Of a stretch of DNA of 64,000 bases, positions 31,827 through 40,884 are shown in pieces (within the stretch, counting starts at the first letter, position 1; every line of letters begins with the position of its first letter). This DNA comes from Acidobacteriaceae bacterium (lineage in GTDB: Bacteria; Acidobacteriota; Terriglobia; Terriglobales; Acidobacteriaceae), in the NCBI GenBank assembly GCA_903642235.1, contig CAHJWL010000014.1:34268-98267 (forward strand), read 5' to 3'. The notes under the pieces were generated by a model, which was given only the letters and a program-made list of their open reading frames with translations, was not told the origin of the DNA and searched no databases. The position numbers and the translations under genes were made by a program.

Positions 31827-33146
31827 ATGAACACCATCCGCACCGCGATCCACGACACCACAGACTGGGGCTGCGACCTCCACGGCCGCGACCTCGCCCC
31901 ACGCCGCATCACCCGCCGCGGCTTCATGAAGGACGGCGCGCTCGCCCTCATCGGCACCTCCACTATCCCCGCGTTCCTCACGCGCTCGGTTCTGGCCGAA
32001 GCCACCACCGCCGCCGCCTCACGAAAGAAGCTCGTCGTCCTCTTTCAGCGCGGCGCCGCGGATGGCCTCAACATCGTCGCTCCCTATCGTGACCCTAACT
32101 ACGTCGCCATGCGCCCATCCCTCGCTCTCAAGCCCGATCAGGTCCTCGACCTTAACGGCACCTTCGGCCTGCACCCCGCTCTCGCGAGCTTCAAGCCCCT
32201 CTACGATCAGGGCCACCTCGCCATCATCCACGCCGCCGGCTCGCCCGACACCACACGCTCCCACTTCGACGCGCAGGACTACATGGAGTCCGGCACCCCC
32301 GGCGTCAAAGCCACCACTGACGGCTGGCTCAACCGCGCCCTCAGCACCGAACACCTATCCACAAAGCTCTCCGCCTTCCGCGCCGTCGCTCTCGGCTCCC
32401 AGGTCCCCCGCACCCTTCAAGGCAAGCTCCCCGCCATCGCCCTCAATAACCTCAGCGACTTCTCCGTCGGCGGCAAGTTCGCAAACGCTGCGCCCGTCGC
32501 CCAGGCCTTCCAGGCTCTCTATGACGACAGCACCGACGCCGTTCTGCATGGCACCGGCCAGGAGACCTTTGAGGCCGTCCGCATGCTCAAGTTCGCCGAC
32601 CCCGCACAGTACAAGCCGGCCGACGGCGTTACCTATCCCAACGCTCCCTTCGGCAACTCGCTCCGGCAGATCGCTCAGCTTCTGAAGGCCAATCTCGGTG
32701 TCGAAGCCGCCTTCGCCGACATCGGCGGCTGGGACACCCACGTCAACCAGGGTGCAGCAACCGGCCAGCTCGCCAATCGCCTCAGAGAGTTCTCGGACTC
32801 CATCGCCGCCTTCTGGCACGACATGGGCGACGACGCCGAACACATCACCCTTGTCACCATGAGCGAGTTCGGCCGCACCGCGCACCAGAATGGAACCGGC
32901 GGCACAGACCATGGTCACGCCAATGTCATGTTCGTCCTCGGCGGCCACGTCCGCGGCGGAAAGCTCTATGGCAAGTGGCCCGGGCTTGCCCCCGAGCAGC
33001 TCAACGAAGGCCGTGATCTTGCCGTCACCACGGACTTCCGCCGCGTGCTCGCGGAAGTGTCCTTTAGATCGCTTGGCGCACACAACCTTGCATCAGTCTT
33101 TCCCGACGCGGAGATCTCGCCTTCAACCTTTCTTAATCTGATTTAG
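31827..33146 (+). CDS. DUF1501 family protein with Tat signal
   Basis: Predicted 439-aa protein related to the alkaline phosphatase/sulfatase superfamily. The start is the ATG at 31827 after GTGAGGTCGACTCA; a GTG at 31791 is also in frame. Residues 25-55 hold a twin-arginine signal (RRITRRGFMKDGALALIG). The domain opens LFQRGAADGLNIVAPY, continues with HAAGSPDTTRSHFDAQDYME, and ends with the metal-binding-like MSEFGRTAHQNGTGGTDHG. It pairs with the upstream DUF1800 gene. The substrate is unknown. Confidence 0.88.
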   Translation: MNTIRTAIHDTTDWGCDLHGRDLAPRRITRRGFMKDGALALIGTSTIPAFLTRSVLAEATTAAASRKKLVVLFQRGAADGLNIVAPYRDPNYVAMRPSLALKPDQVLDLNGTFGLHPALASFKPLYDQGHLAIIHAAGSPDTTRSHFDAQDYMESGTPGVKATTDGWLNRALSTEHLSTKLSAFRAVALGSQVPRTLQGKLPAIALNNLSDFSVGGKFANAAPVAQAFQALYDDSTDAVLHGTGQETFEAVRMLKFADPAQYKPADGVTYPNAPFGNSLRQIAQLLKANLGVEAAFADIGGWDTHVNQGAATGQLANRLREFSDSIAAFWHDMGDDAEHITLVTMSEFGRTAHQNGTGGTDHGHANVMFVLGGHVRGGKLYGKWPGLAPEQLNEGRDLAVTTDFRRVLAEVSFRSLGAHNLASVFPDAEISPSTFLNLI

Positions 33147-33361
33147 GCAGTGTTCATACGGCTTTAACGCTCCTGTCAACAGATGGCCGCATCAACGCAC
33201 AAAGTGGTCAACACTCCTGATTTCCTAACACGGAGGTCGTAGAAAAGAGGACAACTTTTCCCTTCGACCTGCGTCATACTCTGTGTAGTTCACAACGCCA
33301 GACACAAACTCCTTCCGTCTGGTTTCCCCTATCCGCACAACCCTCCCCACCTAAAGACCGT

Positions 33362-33387
33362 AAGGCTCCCGGAACATCGGGAGCCTT
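33362..33387. terminator. Hairpin between convergent DUF1501 and DoxX genes
   Basis: Perfect 10-bp stem AAGGCTCCCG / CGGGAGCCTT with a 6-base loop GAACAT, in the 267-base gap between convergent genes. No strong T-tract follows on either side, so termination is plausible but not certain. The rest of the gap shows no gene. Confidence 0.6.
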
Positions 33388-33413
33388 CACTTCCTCCGGA
33401 CGTCACACCTCTT

Positions 33414-33842
33414 TTAGTGCAGTCCGATTCGTCGATCGATCGCCGCCGCGCCGCCGCCCGTGAAGACCAGCATCACCGCAATCACCAGCAGCGCGAGAGA
33501 GTACTGCGAGGCCTCGTACCCCCGGTGCAGGGTCACGGCGCACAGGGCCACAAGCATGTTCCCGGCTGCCATCAAGGCCGCAAAGCGTGTCAGCACTCCC
33601 AGCACCAGCAATCCCCCGCCCAGGAACTCGGTCAAGGCAGACACGTACCCCAGCCAGCCCGGCATGCCAAGGCCTGAAATGTAATGGTTGTAAGTCTGCA
33701 GTGCACTCAGCGGGTGCATCCTGACTCCATGCGCCGGCAGCACCTTTCCCTGGCCTGCATACACCAGCGCGACTCCGAGAATCACCCGCATCAGCGTCGC
33801 TCCCCACGGCTCAAAACGGCTCAGCCAACCAGACATCGTCAT
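33414..33842 (-). CDS. DoxX family membrane protein
   Basis: Four-helix membrane protein of 142 aa: helices near LMRVILGVALVYAGQGKV, YVSALTEFLGGGLLVLGVL, ALMAAGNMLVALCAVTL and YSLALLVIAVMLVFTGGGAA, ending in AIDRRIGLH, which matches the DoxX/DoxD-like family. The physiological role is uncertain; some members act with thiosulfate:quinone oxidoreductase or in redox stress. It is 40 bases downstream of the alpha/beta hydrolase gene and likely co-transcribed. Confidence 0.85.
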   Translation of the reverse strand: MTMSGWLSRFEPWGATLMRVILGVALVYAGQGKVLPAHGVRMHPLSALQTYNHYISGLGMPGWLGYVSALTEFLGGGLLVLGVLTRFAALMAAGNMLVALCAVTLHRGYEASQYSLALLVIAVMLVFTGGGAAAIDRRIGLH

Positions 33843-33882
33843 CCTCCATGGCCAGCCTATCGTTGTCCGCTTGCCGCAGCCC

Positions 33883-34821
33883 TCACTTCGAAGGCGGAGG
33901 TGCCCCGTTCAGCATGAGCCGCGCCGGCGGTGTAGGTGGCGCGTATGCATCCAGAAAGCGCCGCAGCGCCTGGTCATAGTCAGCCCCATTGAAGCTTGGC
34001 ATCTCCACCGTCATCTTGGGCTCACCAGCCTTCGCGAGTGCGCTGCTCGCCGCCGCACCCGGCGAGATGATCAACTTCGGCAGTTTGCTCATCGAAAGCG
34101 CCGGTTGGAGGTCAAAGCGATCCTGCAGCAGAAGGTGCACCGGCAGAGATCGAACGCGCGGATCCGTCTTGACCTTGGCCTCTATGTCAGGTCGCGGTGC
34201 ATCCAGAACCACAGCAGCTACCTCTCTGTGATGGTCCGCAAGTCCCAGTGCCAGGGCCGCTCCTACACCTGTTCCGAACGGAATCACATCCTGCGGCCTC
34301 ACCGCCCGTTCCTGCAGAAGATAGCTCCAGGCAGCCTCGGTATCCTCTCGCATCGTAGCCTCGCTCGGATGGCCTCCGCCGCTCTCGCCAAAGGCGCGAT
34401 AGTTCATCGCAAACACGGCAATCCCTAGCTGCCGCACCGCATCCAGCAAAGGGACAGCATCAAGGAGCGATCCATCGCCTGATGGCAGGTACAGGAGCAC
34501 CAGGTGCCGATACCGGTCGTCCGGTCCCGGTGCCATCCACCAGGCCGTCCTTTGCGGTATCCCTGAGCCGTCCGGCCCGAAGCGCACCAGCTCAAACGGC
34601 GCGCCTGCGATGGTCGCGGGTCTTGCCGTCGTCCGCACCGGATGCAGCACCAGCTGCCATTGACCCTGATAAAACAAGCCGCACAGCGTCACATACCCAC
34701 AGATCAGGGCCACGACCGACACCACCAGCGCTGCCTTCAACAACCATCGCGGATCAACCACCATCGGCGGCTCCGCCTGCACATTCCGTCTGCGCTGCTG
34801 CGGTGTTGCAGGCTTTGCCAT
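33883..34821 (-). CDS. Alpha/beta hydrolase with N-terminal membrane anchor
   Basis: Predicted 312-aa protein. I start at the ATG of MAKPATPQQR, with GGGG nine bases upstream; ATGs at 34830 and 34884 are in frame alternatives. A frame continuing back to 35472 runs through the Rieske gene and is not real. One membrane helix (LLKAALVVSVVALICGYVTL) is followed by a hydrolase domain: LVLLYLPSGDGS, FAMNYRAFGESGG, and a nucleophile-elbow-like FGTGVGAALALG. The elbow lacks the usual serine (GTGVG instead of GxSxG), so catalysis is doubtful, or the protein belongs to a carboxypeptidase-like/DUF branch. It is followed by doxX and divergent from the Rieske gene. Confidence 0.75.
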   Translation of the reverse strand: MAKPATPQQRRRNVQAEPPMVVDPRWLLKAALVVSVVALICGYVTLCGLFYQGQWQLVLHPVRTTARPATIAGAPFELVRFGPDGSGIPQRTAWWMAPGPDDRYRHLVLLYLPSGDGSLLDAVPLLDAVRQLGIAVFAMNYRAFGESGGGHPSEATMREDTEAAWSYLLQERAVRPQDVIPFGTGVGAALALGLADHHREVAAVVLDAPRPDIEAKVKTDPRVRSLPVHLLLQDRFDLQPALSMSKLPKLIISPGAAASSALAKAGEPKMTVEMPSFNGADYDQALRRFLDAYAPPTPPARLMLNGAPPPSK

Positions 34822-34954
34822 CCGTCTCATCCCCCGCAAAGAGATCGGCGCCGGACTCTCCTGCTCGTCTCTCGCTATCATCATTAGAATAAGCGACCCG
34901 CGCGCGACAGCCGTACTCGCGCCAGATCGCTCAACAGGAAAAGGAGATCGTTCC

Positions 34955-35293
34955 ATGTCGCACTGGGTTCCTCTTTGTCGCCTTCGCGACGCCCCCGCCG
35001 AAGGTGAGGTCGTCGAGGCCGAAGCCGAAGGCAGAAGCATCTGTCTCGCCCGGCACAATGGAGCGCTCTCCGCCCTCGACAACTGGTGTCCCCATCGGCA
35101 GGGCCCGCTCGGCCAGGGTTGGATCGAAGGCGGCGCCGTCCTGTGCCCATGGCATGCTTGGGCCTTTGACCTCCAAACGGGTGTTGCCGCTCTGCCTGAA
35201 CGGGCCACCGTAGACGTATTTCCCCTGCGCCTCGAGGCGGAGGATGTGCTGATCGATCTGCAGTCCGGTGAACCTGCCGAGGTTACACGGTGA
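34955..35293 (+). CDS. Rieske [2Fe-2S] ferredoxin-like protein
   Basis: Small Rieske protein of 112 aa. The cluster ligands are in CPHRQG (Cys, His) and CPWHAW (Cys, His), the usual C-x-H and C-x-x-H boxes spaced about 20 residues, with AGGAGATCG (AGAAAAGGAGAT) just upstream of the ATG. The size and sequence resemble the NirD/ferredoxin type that feeds electrons to nitrite reductases or ring-hydroxylating oxygenases. No oxygenase or reductase gene is next to it, so the partner is unknown. Confidence 0.88.
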   Translation: MSHWVPLCRLRDAPAEGEVVEAEAEGRSICLARHNGALSALDNWCPHRQGPLGQGWIEGGAVLCPWHAWAFDLQTGVAALPERATVDVFPLRLEAEDVLIDLQSGEPAEVTR

Positions 35294-35410
35294 AAGCTGT
35301 TACGAAAAATTGTCCGCCAGCAGTCTCTCTTCCGCGTAAGCTGCAACCATAGCCGATGCGGATCGCAAAGACTCACCAAGCTCCGCCGGCTCACAGGGGT
35401 CTCGATCGCC

Positions 35411-35533
35411 ATGAAGCTTAGCCACGTTGTTCTTGCTGCCGTAGCCTTTCTCGTTTTCGTCGGTGCCGTCACGCCCGCCGATGCCCAGTCTCACCACCAT
35501 CGCCGTCATCATCACCACCATCACCGCAGCTAA
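35411..35533 (+). CDS. Tiny secreted His-rich peptide (40 aa)
   Basis: Forty codons from ATG to TAA. The protein begins MKLSHVVLAAVAFLVFVGAV, a compact signal peptide with an A-D-A cleavage site near residue 25, and the mature tail is only about 15 residues, mostly His and Arg (three His, two Arg, then six His in a row). AGGGG lies 10 bases before the ATG and a strong intrinsic terminator lies right after the stop (35556-35590), so it has its own expression signals. A role in binding Ni, Zn or Cu in the periplasm is a guess. I do not recognise a named family. Confidence 0.65.
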   Translation: MKLSHVVLAAVAFLVFVGAVTPADAQSHHHRRHHHHHHRS

Positions 35534-35555
35534 ATGCTTCGGGGTGTCTTTCTCT

Positions 35556-35592
35556 CGCGGGTAGGGCCTCGGCTCTACCCGCGCATCTTTTC
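35556..35592 (+). terminator. Intrinsic terminator after the His-rich peptide gene
   Basis: Nine-bp perfect stem CGCGGGTAG (35556-35564) with CTACCCGCG (35575-35583); the loop can extend pairing with GCC/GGC. CATCTTTTCCTT follows on the plus strand. The last bases of the opposite-strand gene, including its stop codon, form part of the stem. Confidence 0.75.
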
Positions 35593-35943
35593 CTTCACAC
35601 TCTTCGCCAGCCGTTCAATCTCGTCGGCCTTCTTCACCACATCGACCGAGAGCGTGTTCTTATCCGACTTCGCCACCTGCTCCTTTAGCTCCCCTGCGAG
35701 CTCATAGAGCCTGGCCGTATCGCCCTCCAGCCGTCTCTGGCGTTCGTCATTGACCTTCTTCGCCTGCTCCTCCTGCAGCCGCACCCGCGCCGGGTCCGGC
35801 GGCTCCTGGCGGTGATTCGGATCAAGCGGCCGCTCCTGCGACGCGCCCGGCGCTCCCCACGTTCCAGCCTGTCCAGCCTCTATCGGCATACTTCCCACGG
35901 CAGCCAGTACAACGATACCCAGCAGCCCTCGCGTCGTTCTCAT
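35575..35943 (-). CDS. Small secreted coiled-coil protein, unknown function
   Basis: Predicted 122-aa protein: signal peptide MRTTRGLLGIVVLAAVGSMP with cleavage near IEAGQA, then a Pro/Arg-rich segment (RPLDPNHRQEPPDPARVRL) and a helical, charged region with heptad-like spacing (ARLYELAGELKEQVAKSDKN, VVKKADEIERLAKSVKEKM). The start at 35943 is chosen because it opens the signal peptide; the frame runs 48 codons upstream without one. A role in the envelope is likely, but no family is recognised. It is 130 bases downstream of the DUF255 gene, same strand. Confidence 0.75.
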   Translation of the reverse strand: MRTTRGLLGIVVLAAVGSMPIEAGQAGTWGAPGASQERPLDPNHRQEPPDPARVRLQEEQAKKVNDERQRRLEGDTARLYELAGELKEQVAKSDKNTLSVDVVKKADEIERLAKSVKEKMRG

Positions 35944-36073
35944 TCCGCGCTCCTCCCCCAACCTTCGCCCATCCTGATCCGGTCTCTTCACCCGACCACA
36001 TCTGCACCTGCCCGCAACTTGATCTGCTGTCGATATGTTCGATACAGCTGTGCGAAACAGCGCCGTCTCGGAG

Positions 36074-38233
36074 CTACATGGCCCCATTCAGAAGTGCCAT
36101 CAGTTCGCCAACGGTTGTCACGGGCGGCTGGCATGTGTTGCCGCTGCACACCACGGCCATCGTTCTTTGGCTCTCAGCGCCCGGCAGGTTCGGCAGCGTC
36201 TCCGCCAGGGCCGGCGGCAACTCCGCAAGCTGGTCATAGCGCAGACGGATCACACTTTTGTTCACGGCGAAGCGGGCCATCGCCACAGCCTCCATGCGCC
36301 TGGCTTCCGTGTCCGCGCCCAGAATGCAGATCTGGATCGGTCGTTGTGCCAGCCGCTGCAGCGCCAGACCATACGTCGCCGCATACAGCCCAAAGTGTTC
36401 CACGATTCCCGCAAACGCCTCAAGCGTTCTCTGCGCCGCGACCAGGTAGTCCTCGCGCCCATTCAGTGTCTCGAGCCGCAGCAGCAAGGAGGCTGTGACC
36501 GGGTTGCCGGCCGGCGTAGGAGAGTCCTGCAGCGGTTTCCGCCGCGCACTCAGCGCGCCCAGTCGCCGCTCGCCTTCAGCCGCCGCCTCCGTATCAAAGA
36601 AGCCGCCGCCTTCCCTGTCCTCAAAGCGCACCAGCACCTGTGCCGCAATCCTCTCCGCAATCCTGTAAAACTCTCCCGAACCCGTCGCCTCCCATGCATC
36701 AAGCGCTGCATGCCCTAGAAACGCATAGTCATCGAGAACACCCGCAACCGGCGCGTACCTCCCCCGTTGGTCGTCATACGCCACCACGTGATTTACCCGG
36801 CCATCCCGTTCCCACGCCGCCTCTAAAACCCTGCTGAGTGACTTGAGGCCAAACCCGACAACCTCCGGCATCTCCAGCGCCCGGCCCGCCTCCAGATACG
36901 CCGAGATACACATCGCGTTCCACGCCGTGTAGAGCGTCCGATCAATGAACGGTGTCCGTCGCTCCAGCCGTGCGGCATAGAGCCTATTCTTCACAATGGT
37001 CAACATCCTTGCCGCGTCAGCCGCATCAATCCTCGCCGCGCGCGCCGCCGATGCGAGCGTTCCCGTCACGTGCAGCACATTCTTTGCGGGATTGTGATGC
37101 ATGTCGCCGACCTCGCCGATGTCGAAGTACACCCCCGCAAACTGCAGCTCCTCCCGGGTTAAGACATCGGCTGCCTCGTCCCGCGTCCATGTGAAGTAGT
37201 CCCCATCATCGTCCAGCGAGAAGTCGGCATCCTGCGAGGCGTAAAATCCACCTCGCTCCTGATCGCTCAGCCAGGCGTCCATCCAGTCGATGATCTCCCT
37301 GGCCGTTGTCGCGAAGCTTGGATCGACAAAAGTCACGTACCCGTGCACGTAGTTCCGCAGCAGTTCGCTGTTGTCGTACGCCATCTTCTCAAAATGCGGC
37401 ACGATCCAGTGTTCATCAACCGAGTAGCGGTGAAATCCGCCCGCTAAGTGATCGTAAACTCCTCCTTTTGCCATCCGCTCAAGCGTAAATCGCACCGCCT
37501 GCCCCGCTCCCTCCGCAAGCTCCGTCTTGTCGCCGACACTCTCCCGCGACGCCGCATCGATCAACAGGTCGAGCGCCGACGAGTGCGGAAACTTCGGCTG
37601 CGATCCAAAACCGCCCGAACGCGCGTCGAACTGCTTCAGCGCCGAGGCGACCATCTTCGACACCAGCTCCGGCCCGAGACTCCCACCGCGCCCGGAGAAG
37701 GTCTCATTGTGCTCGATCGCCTGCATCACGCTTCCCGCCGTCTCGCTCACCTCATCGCGCCGGTCGCGGAACGCCTCCGCCATCGTCAGCAGCACCCGTG
37801 AGAAACTTGGCCGGCCATGCCGGTCATCCGGTGGGAAGTATGTGCCGCCAAAAAAGGGCTTGCCGTCCGGCGTCAGGAATGCCGTCAGCGGCCATCCCCC
37901 TTGTCCGCTGATCGCCGCCACCGCCGCCTGGTACCGCGTATCCACATCCGGCCGCTCGTCCCGGTCCACCTTCACCGCGACAAAATACTGGTTGATGATC
38001 TCCGCCGTCTGCTCGTTCTCATACGACTCCCGATCCATCACATGGCACCAGTGGCACCACACCGCACCGATGTCCAGCAGCACCGGCTTGTCCTCTGCCT
38101 TGGCCCGTGCAAACGCCGCCTCACCCCACGGCTCCCAGTCCACCGGCTGGTTCATCGCAGATCGAAGATACGCGGAAGACGCCATCGCAAGTGAGTTCTG
38201 CTTGCTTTCAGGAAAGGAAAGGGGCTGACTCAT
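36074..38233 (-). CDS. Thioredoxin-fold DUF255 / YyaL-type protein
   Basis: Protein of 719 aa of the YyaL/spermatogenesis-associated 20 family: N-terminal SAYLRSAMNQPVDWEPWGE, the redox-like motif WCHWCHVM within DIGAVWCHWCHVMDRESYE, the conserved KVDRDERPDVD, GQGGWPLTAFLTPDG and FFGGTYFPPDD. The C-terminal two thirds form an (alpha/alpha) toroid like N-acylglucosamine 2-epimerases. The family is widespread but without a settled activity. Full length and intact. Confidence 0.9.
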   Translation of the reverse strand: MSQPLSFPESKQNSLAMASSAYLRSAMNQPVDWEPWGEAAFARAKAEDKPVLLDIGAVWCHWCHVMDRESYENEQTAEIINQYFVAVKVDRDERPDVDTRYQAAVAAISGQGGWPLTAFLTPDGKPFFGGTYFPPDDRHGRPSFSRVLLTMAEAFRDRRDEVSETAGSVMQAIEHNETFSGRGGSLGPELVSKMVASALKQFDARSGGFGSQPKFPHSSALDLLIDAASRESVGDKTELAEGAGQAVRFTLERMAKGGVYDHLAGGFHRYSVDEHWIVPHFEKMAYDNSELLRNYVHGYVTFVDPSFATTAREIIDWMDAWLSDQERGGFYASQDADFSLDDDGDYFTWTRDEAADVLTREELQFAGVYFDIGEVGDMHHNPAKNVLHVTGTLASAARAARIDAADAARMLTIVKNRLYAARLERRTPFIDRTLYTAWNAMCISAYLEAGRALEMPEVVGFGLKSLSRVLEAAWERDGRVNHVVAYDDQRGRYAPVAGVLDDYAFLGHAALDAWEATGSGEFYRIAERIAAQVLVRFEDREGGGFFDTEAAAEGERRLGALSARRKPLQDSPTPAGNPVTASLLLRLETLNGREDYLVAAQRTLEAFAGIVEHFGLYAATYGLALQRLAQRPIQICILGADTEARRMEAVAMARFAVNKSVIRLRYDQLAELPPALAETLPNLPGAESQRTMAVVCSGNTCQPPVTTVGELMALLNGAM

Positions 38234-38319
38234 AGATCTTCAAGTCTACGCACCCCGGGCGGTGACGTCTTTCGTCTTCATCCTGCAGGGACTGCTCTTC
38301 CTTATCGCCGGTCCAAAAG

Positions 38320-38640
38320 GACCTGCTTTCCTCGTTGTCCTCACGTAGGGATCTGCTTCACCTTGCTCTCATCCCGTAGGGATCTGCTTTACCTTGCTCT
38401 CATCCCGTGGGGACCTGCTTTCCTCGTTGTCCTCACGCAGGGATCTACTTAACTCCATGCGCTGCCTACGCTTAACTGCTCTAGAGTTTGTTCTTCAGAG
38501 CACGGCAGCTCTCGCATTGTCCTTCTGAGCGCACTTCCTTGATTCGTCCGTCTAAGCGCCGCTTCCTTCGTCCTTCTCAGCGCAGTCTTCTTGGTTTGCC
38601 AATCTGAGCGCAGCGAAGAACCTGCTTCTGCTTCTTCATC
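38320..38640 (+). repeat. Degenerate array of short dispersed repeats in a 473-base gene-free gap
   Basis: The gap 38234-38706 holds no gene I can support. From about 38320 there are at least four imperfect copies of a unit like TCATCCCGTAGGGATCTGCTT (near 38340, 38369, 38400 and 38430) separated by TTTCCTCGTTG or ACCTTGCTC, then decayed copies of the longer form around CTTCTGAGCGCA (38523, 38574, 38604). Confidence 0.7.
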
Positions 38641-38706
38641 ATCAGTAGAAGGCCCACCGCCCTCCTCTAAGAGAGCTACGATGAGCCTTTCACCAAATGA
38701 TCCTCT

Positions 38707-40884
38707 CTACGCCGGTGGCGGCGTCGCCGATATTGGCTTCGGCGGCTCCGGCGCCTTTGGCGCCGTCAGCCCCGGAATCATCGGCTGCTGGCTGACTACA
38801 CCGCTCGCCGCATCTACCAGGCTGATCCCATACCGGTCAAGAGTGTTCGCAAGCAGCTGCTGCAACGCGACTCGATCCGTCGCGTACGTTCCCGTCGCCG
38901 TAATGAGGTTGTTCTCCGCCGTCGCCAGGTTCCGCTCCTGCGTCAACACATTCGCCGTCGTCGACGCACCCAGCTTGTACTTCTTCTGCTCCGCATCCAG
39001 ACTCTGCGCCGCAAAGTCACGCGCCGCCTGCGCCGATTGCACACTCGCCCGATCATTGGTCAAGGCATACTGCCCGTTCACCACGTTGATACGCGTCTGA
39101 ATATAAAGCTGCTGCAGCCGCAGTTGCGTCTGCCGCAACTCCATCTGCGCCCGTGCCTGATCCGCCTGCGCCGGCCGGTTCCGCAGCGGAATGTTGATGT
39201 TCACGCCCACTCCGTAATCCGGAAAGTTATTATTTACGGTGTTCTGGAGAATAGATCCATACCCGGACGGGGACGCCGAGTTCGGTTGATTGCCGTTCAG
39301 CGGGGAGCCGAAGTGAGGATTCAGAGCGCCACCCAGGCCGGACCCCCCGTAAAACCCATAAGCGTCCACTACCGGGAGCAGTCCATTTCGGAACGCCTTG
39401 ATGGTGATCTCATTGTTCTTCAAGCTAAGAACGGACTGTTCGATCTGAGGATTATTCACGAATGCTTGTTGGACTAGCTCTTCGACAGAGGTATCTTCCT
39501 CGGGAAGACGATCGAGTCCTACTCTGTCCGTCGGAATAACTGGAGCGTTCGCCAGCTGCGGATCTGCCAGATCGCGTGCGATCGCCTGCTTCATCAGTAG
39601 CTGCTGATACTCGAGAAGCGATTGAGCTGTAATGAGAGCCTGTTTATCACTGGCTACCGTGGCATCCGAGTTGACAACGTCAAGCGGCGCGAGAGTTCCA
39701 ATCTCAAGCTGTTTGCGATTATCAGCCGACAGTTGCGTACTCTGTTGAAGCGCACGTTCCTTCGATTGTTCATTTTCGTACGCACTGACCAGACTCCAGT
39801 AAATGTCCTCGATTTGAGAGATGGTATAGATCACCTGCTGACGAAAAGCTGAATCTGTAATCCGTCGATCATTCCTGGCCTGCAGAATAAACCGCGTGTT
39901 CAGGCCAACTCCGAACCCCTGCAGCAGGTGTTGTGTCGCCTGTGCGCGAAATGTCGATTGCAGGATGGGGCTAAAGTTTGAGTTCTGGTTGTTGGTCGTC
40001 TGCCGGGAATTATCAAAGCTCACATTCAGTAGGGTTCCTGTTTTGAACCCCTGCTGATACCCAAAATTGTATGTCTCCGTCTTCTGCGCCAGAAAGTTGG
40101 TCCCGGTCAGAAACGTTGTCGACTGCTGGGTGGTTGCATTTTCATATTGGATCGTCCCCGTAAGCGCCGGATCGAAGTTATATGGCTGTGGCCCGCCACC
40201 ATTCGTACTCAGCACCAGTCCCGACGCACCAGTACCGCCACCACCCGTAGCGGTCGTCGTTCCTCCTGGGCCGCCGCCGCCCGTTACCGCCGTCTGCGTT
40301 CCGCCGATCGTGCCTGTTACCAGTCCGGTCGAAACACCACGCAGCGTCGACCCCGCCTTCGTTCGCAAAATATCCGTATCCGCAATGTCTAAGTTGATCC
40401 GTGCGATCTCGATATCGAAGTTGTTCTCGACCGCCAGCGTGACCGCATCCGCCAGACTCAAATAGATCTTGCCGTCCCGCAATAACGTTCCCAGCCGCTG
40501 CGAGTTCGTCAGCTTCGGCAGCGGGTAGCCGATGGCCGTATACGGTGCAATCGGGTTGCGAAAATGCGACTTCGGCTGCGTGTAATCCTTCGCCGTATCG
40601 CGCAGACCAAACGGCTCCGTCGCCTTTGGCTCCGGTGTCTGCGGCAGGCCGGTCCGCCCCGTCTCGGCGTTCTCCGTTGGTTCCTGCGGGGCTTGCACCG
40701 GTTTTACCTGCGTCGGTGCCGTCGGGCTTACCTGCTGCGGTCCTGCGCCCGTCTGTGGGCTGGTTCCCTGCTGCTGCGGTACCGTTCCCGCCTGCCCTGT
40801 CGCCTGTGCCAGCATCGGCTGCGTCGTAAGACTCATCACTAAAAGGGCGCTGCTTGCCGTCGCCTGCAACTCTCGAATCGTCAC
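38707..40884 (-). CDS. TolC-family outer membrane efflux protein with Gly-rich insertion
   Basis: Outer-membrane channel protein of 725 aa, longer than usual (about 450). A signal peptide ends near MLAQA; about 100 residues rich in Gln, Pro and Thr follow before the TolC helices. A Gly/Thr-rich insertion of about 35 residues is at 200-235. Two OEP-type repeats follow, with segments such as IYLSLADAVTLAVENNFDIE, LLNVSFDNSRQTT, LQNTVNNNFPDYGVGVNINI and YALTNDRASVQSAQAARDFA. It would form the exit duct of an RND or ABC efflux pump, but no pump gene is adjacent. Confidence 0.85.
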   Translation of the reverse strand: MTIRELQATASSALLVMSLTTQPMLAQATGQAGTVPQQQGTSPQTGAGPQQVSPTAPTQVKPVQAPQEPTENAETGRTGLPQTPEPKATEPFGLRDTAKDYTQPKSHFRNPIAPYTAIGYPLPKLTNSQRLGTLLRDGKIYLSLADAVTLAVENNFDIEIARINLDIADTDILRTKAGSTLRGVSTGLVTGTIGGTQTAVTGGGGPGGTTTATGGGGTGASGLVLSTNGGGPQPYNFDPALTGTIQYENATTQQSTTFLTGTNFLAQKTETYNFGYQQGFKTGTLLNVSFDNSRQTTNNQNSNFSPILQSTFRAQATQHLLQGFGVGLNTRFILQARNDRRITDSAFRQQVIYTISQIEDIYWSLVSAYENEQSKERALQQSTQLSADNRKQLEIGTLAPLDVVNSDATVASDKQALITAQSLLEYQQLLMKQAIARDLADPQLANAPVIPTDRVGLDRLPEEDTSVEELVQQAFVNNPQIEQSVLSLKNNEITIKAFRNGLLPVVDAYGFYGGSGLGGALNPHFGSPLNGNQPNSASPSGYGSILQNTVNNNFPDYGVGVNINIPLRNRPAQADQARAQMELRQTQLRLQQLYIQTRINVVNGQYALTNDRASVQSAQAARDFAAQSLDAEQKKYKLGASTTANVLTQERNLATAENNLITATGTYATDRVALQQLLANTLDRYGISLVDAASGVVSQQPMIPGLTAPKAPEPPKPISATPPPA

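Noticed and set aside
35294..35472. Continuation of the alpha/beta hydrolase frame upstream to 35472
   Set aside because: That stretch lies opposite the Rieske gene and lacks hydrolase motifs; a start near 34821-34884 fits the membrane anchor.
38591..39100. 169-codon plus-strand frame at the end of the TolC-like gene
   Set aside because: It is antisense to the TolC helices and begins within the repeat cluster; no domain supports it.
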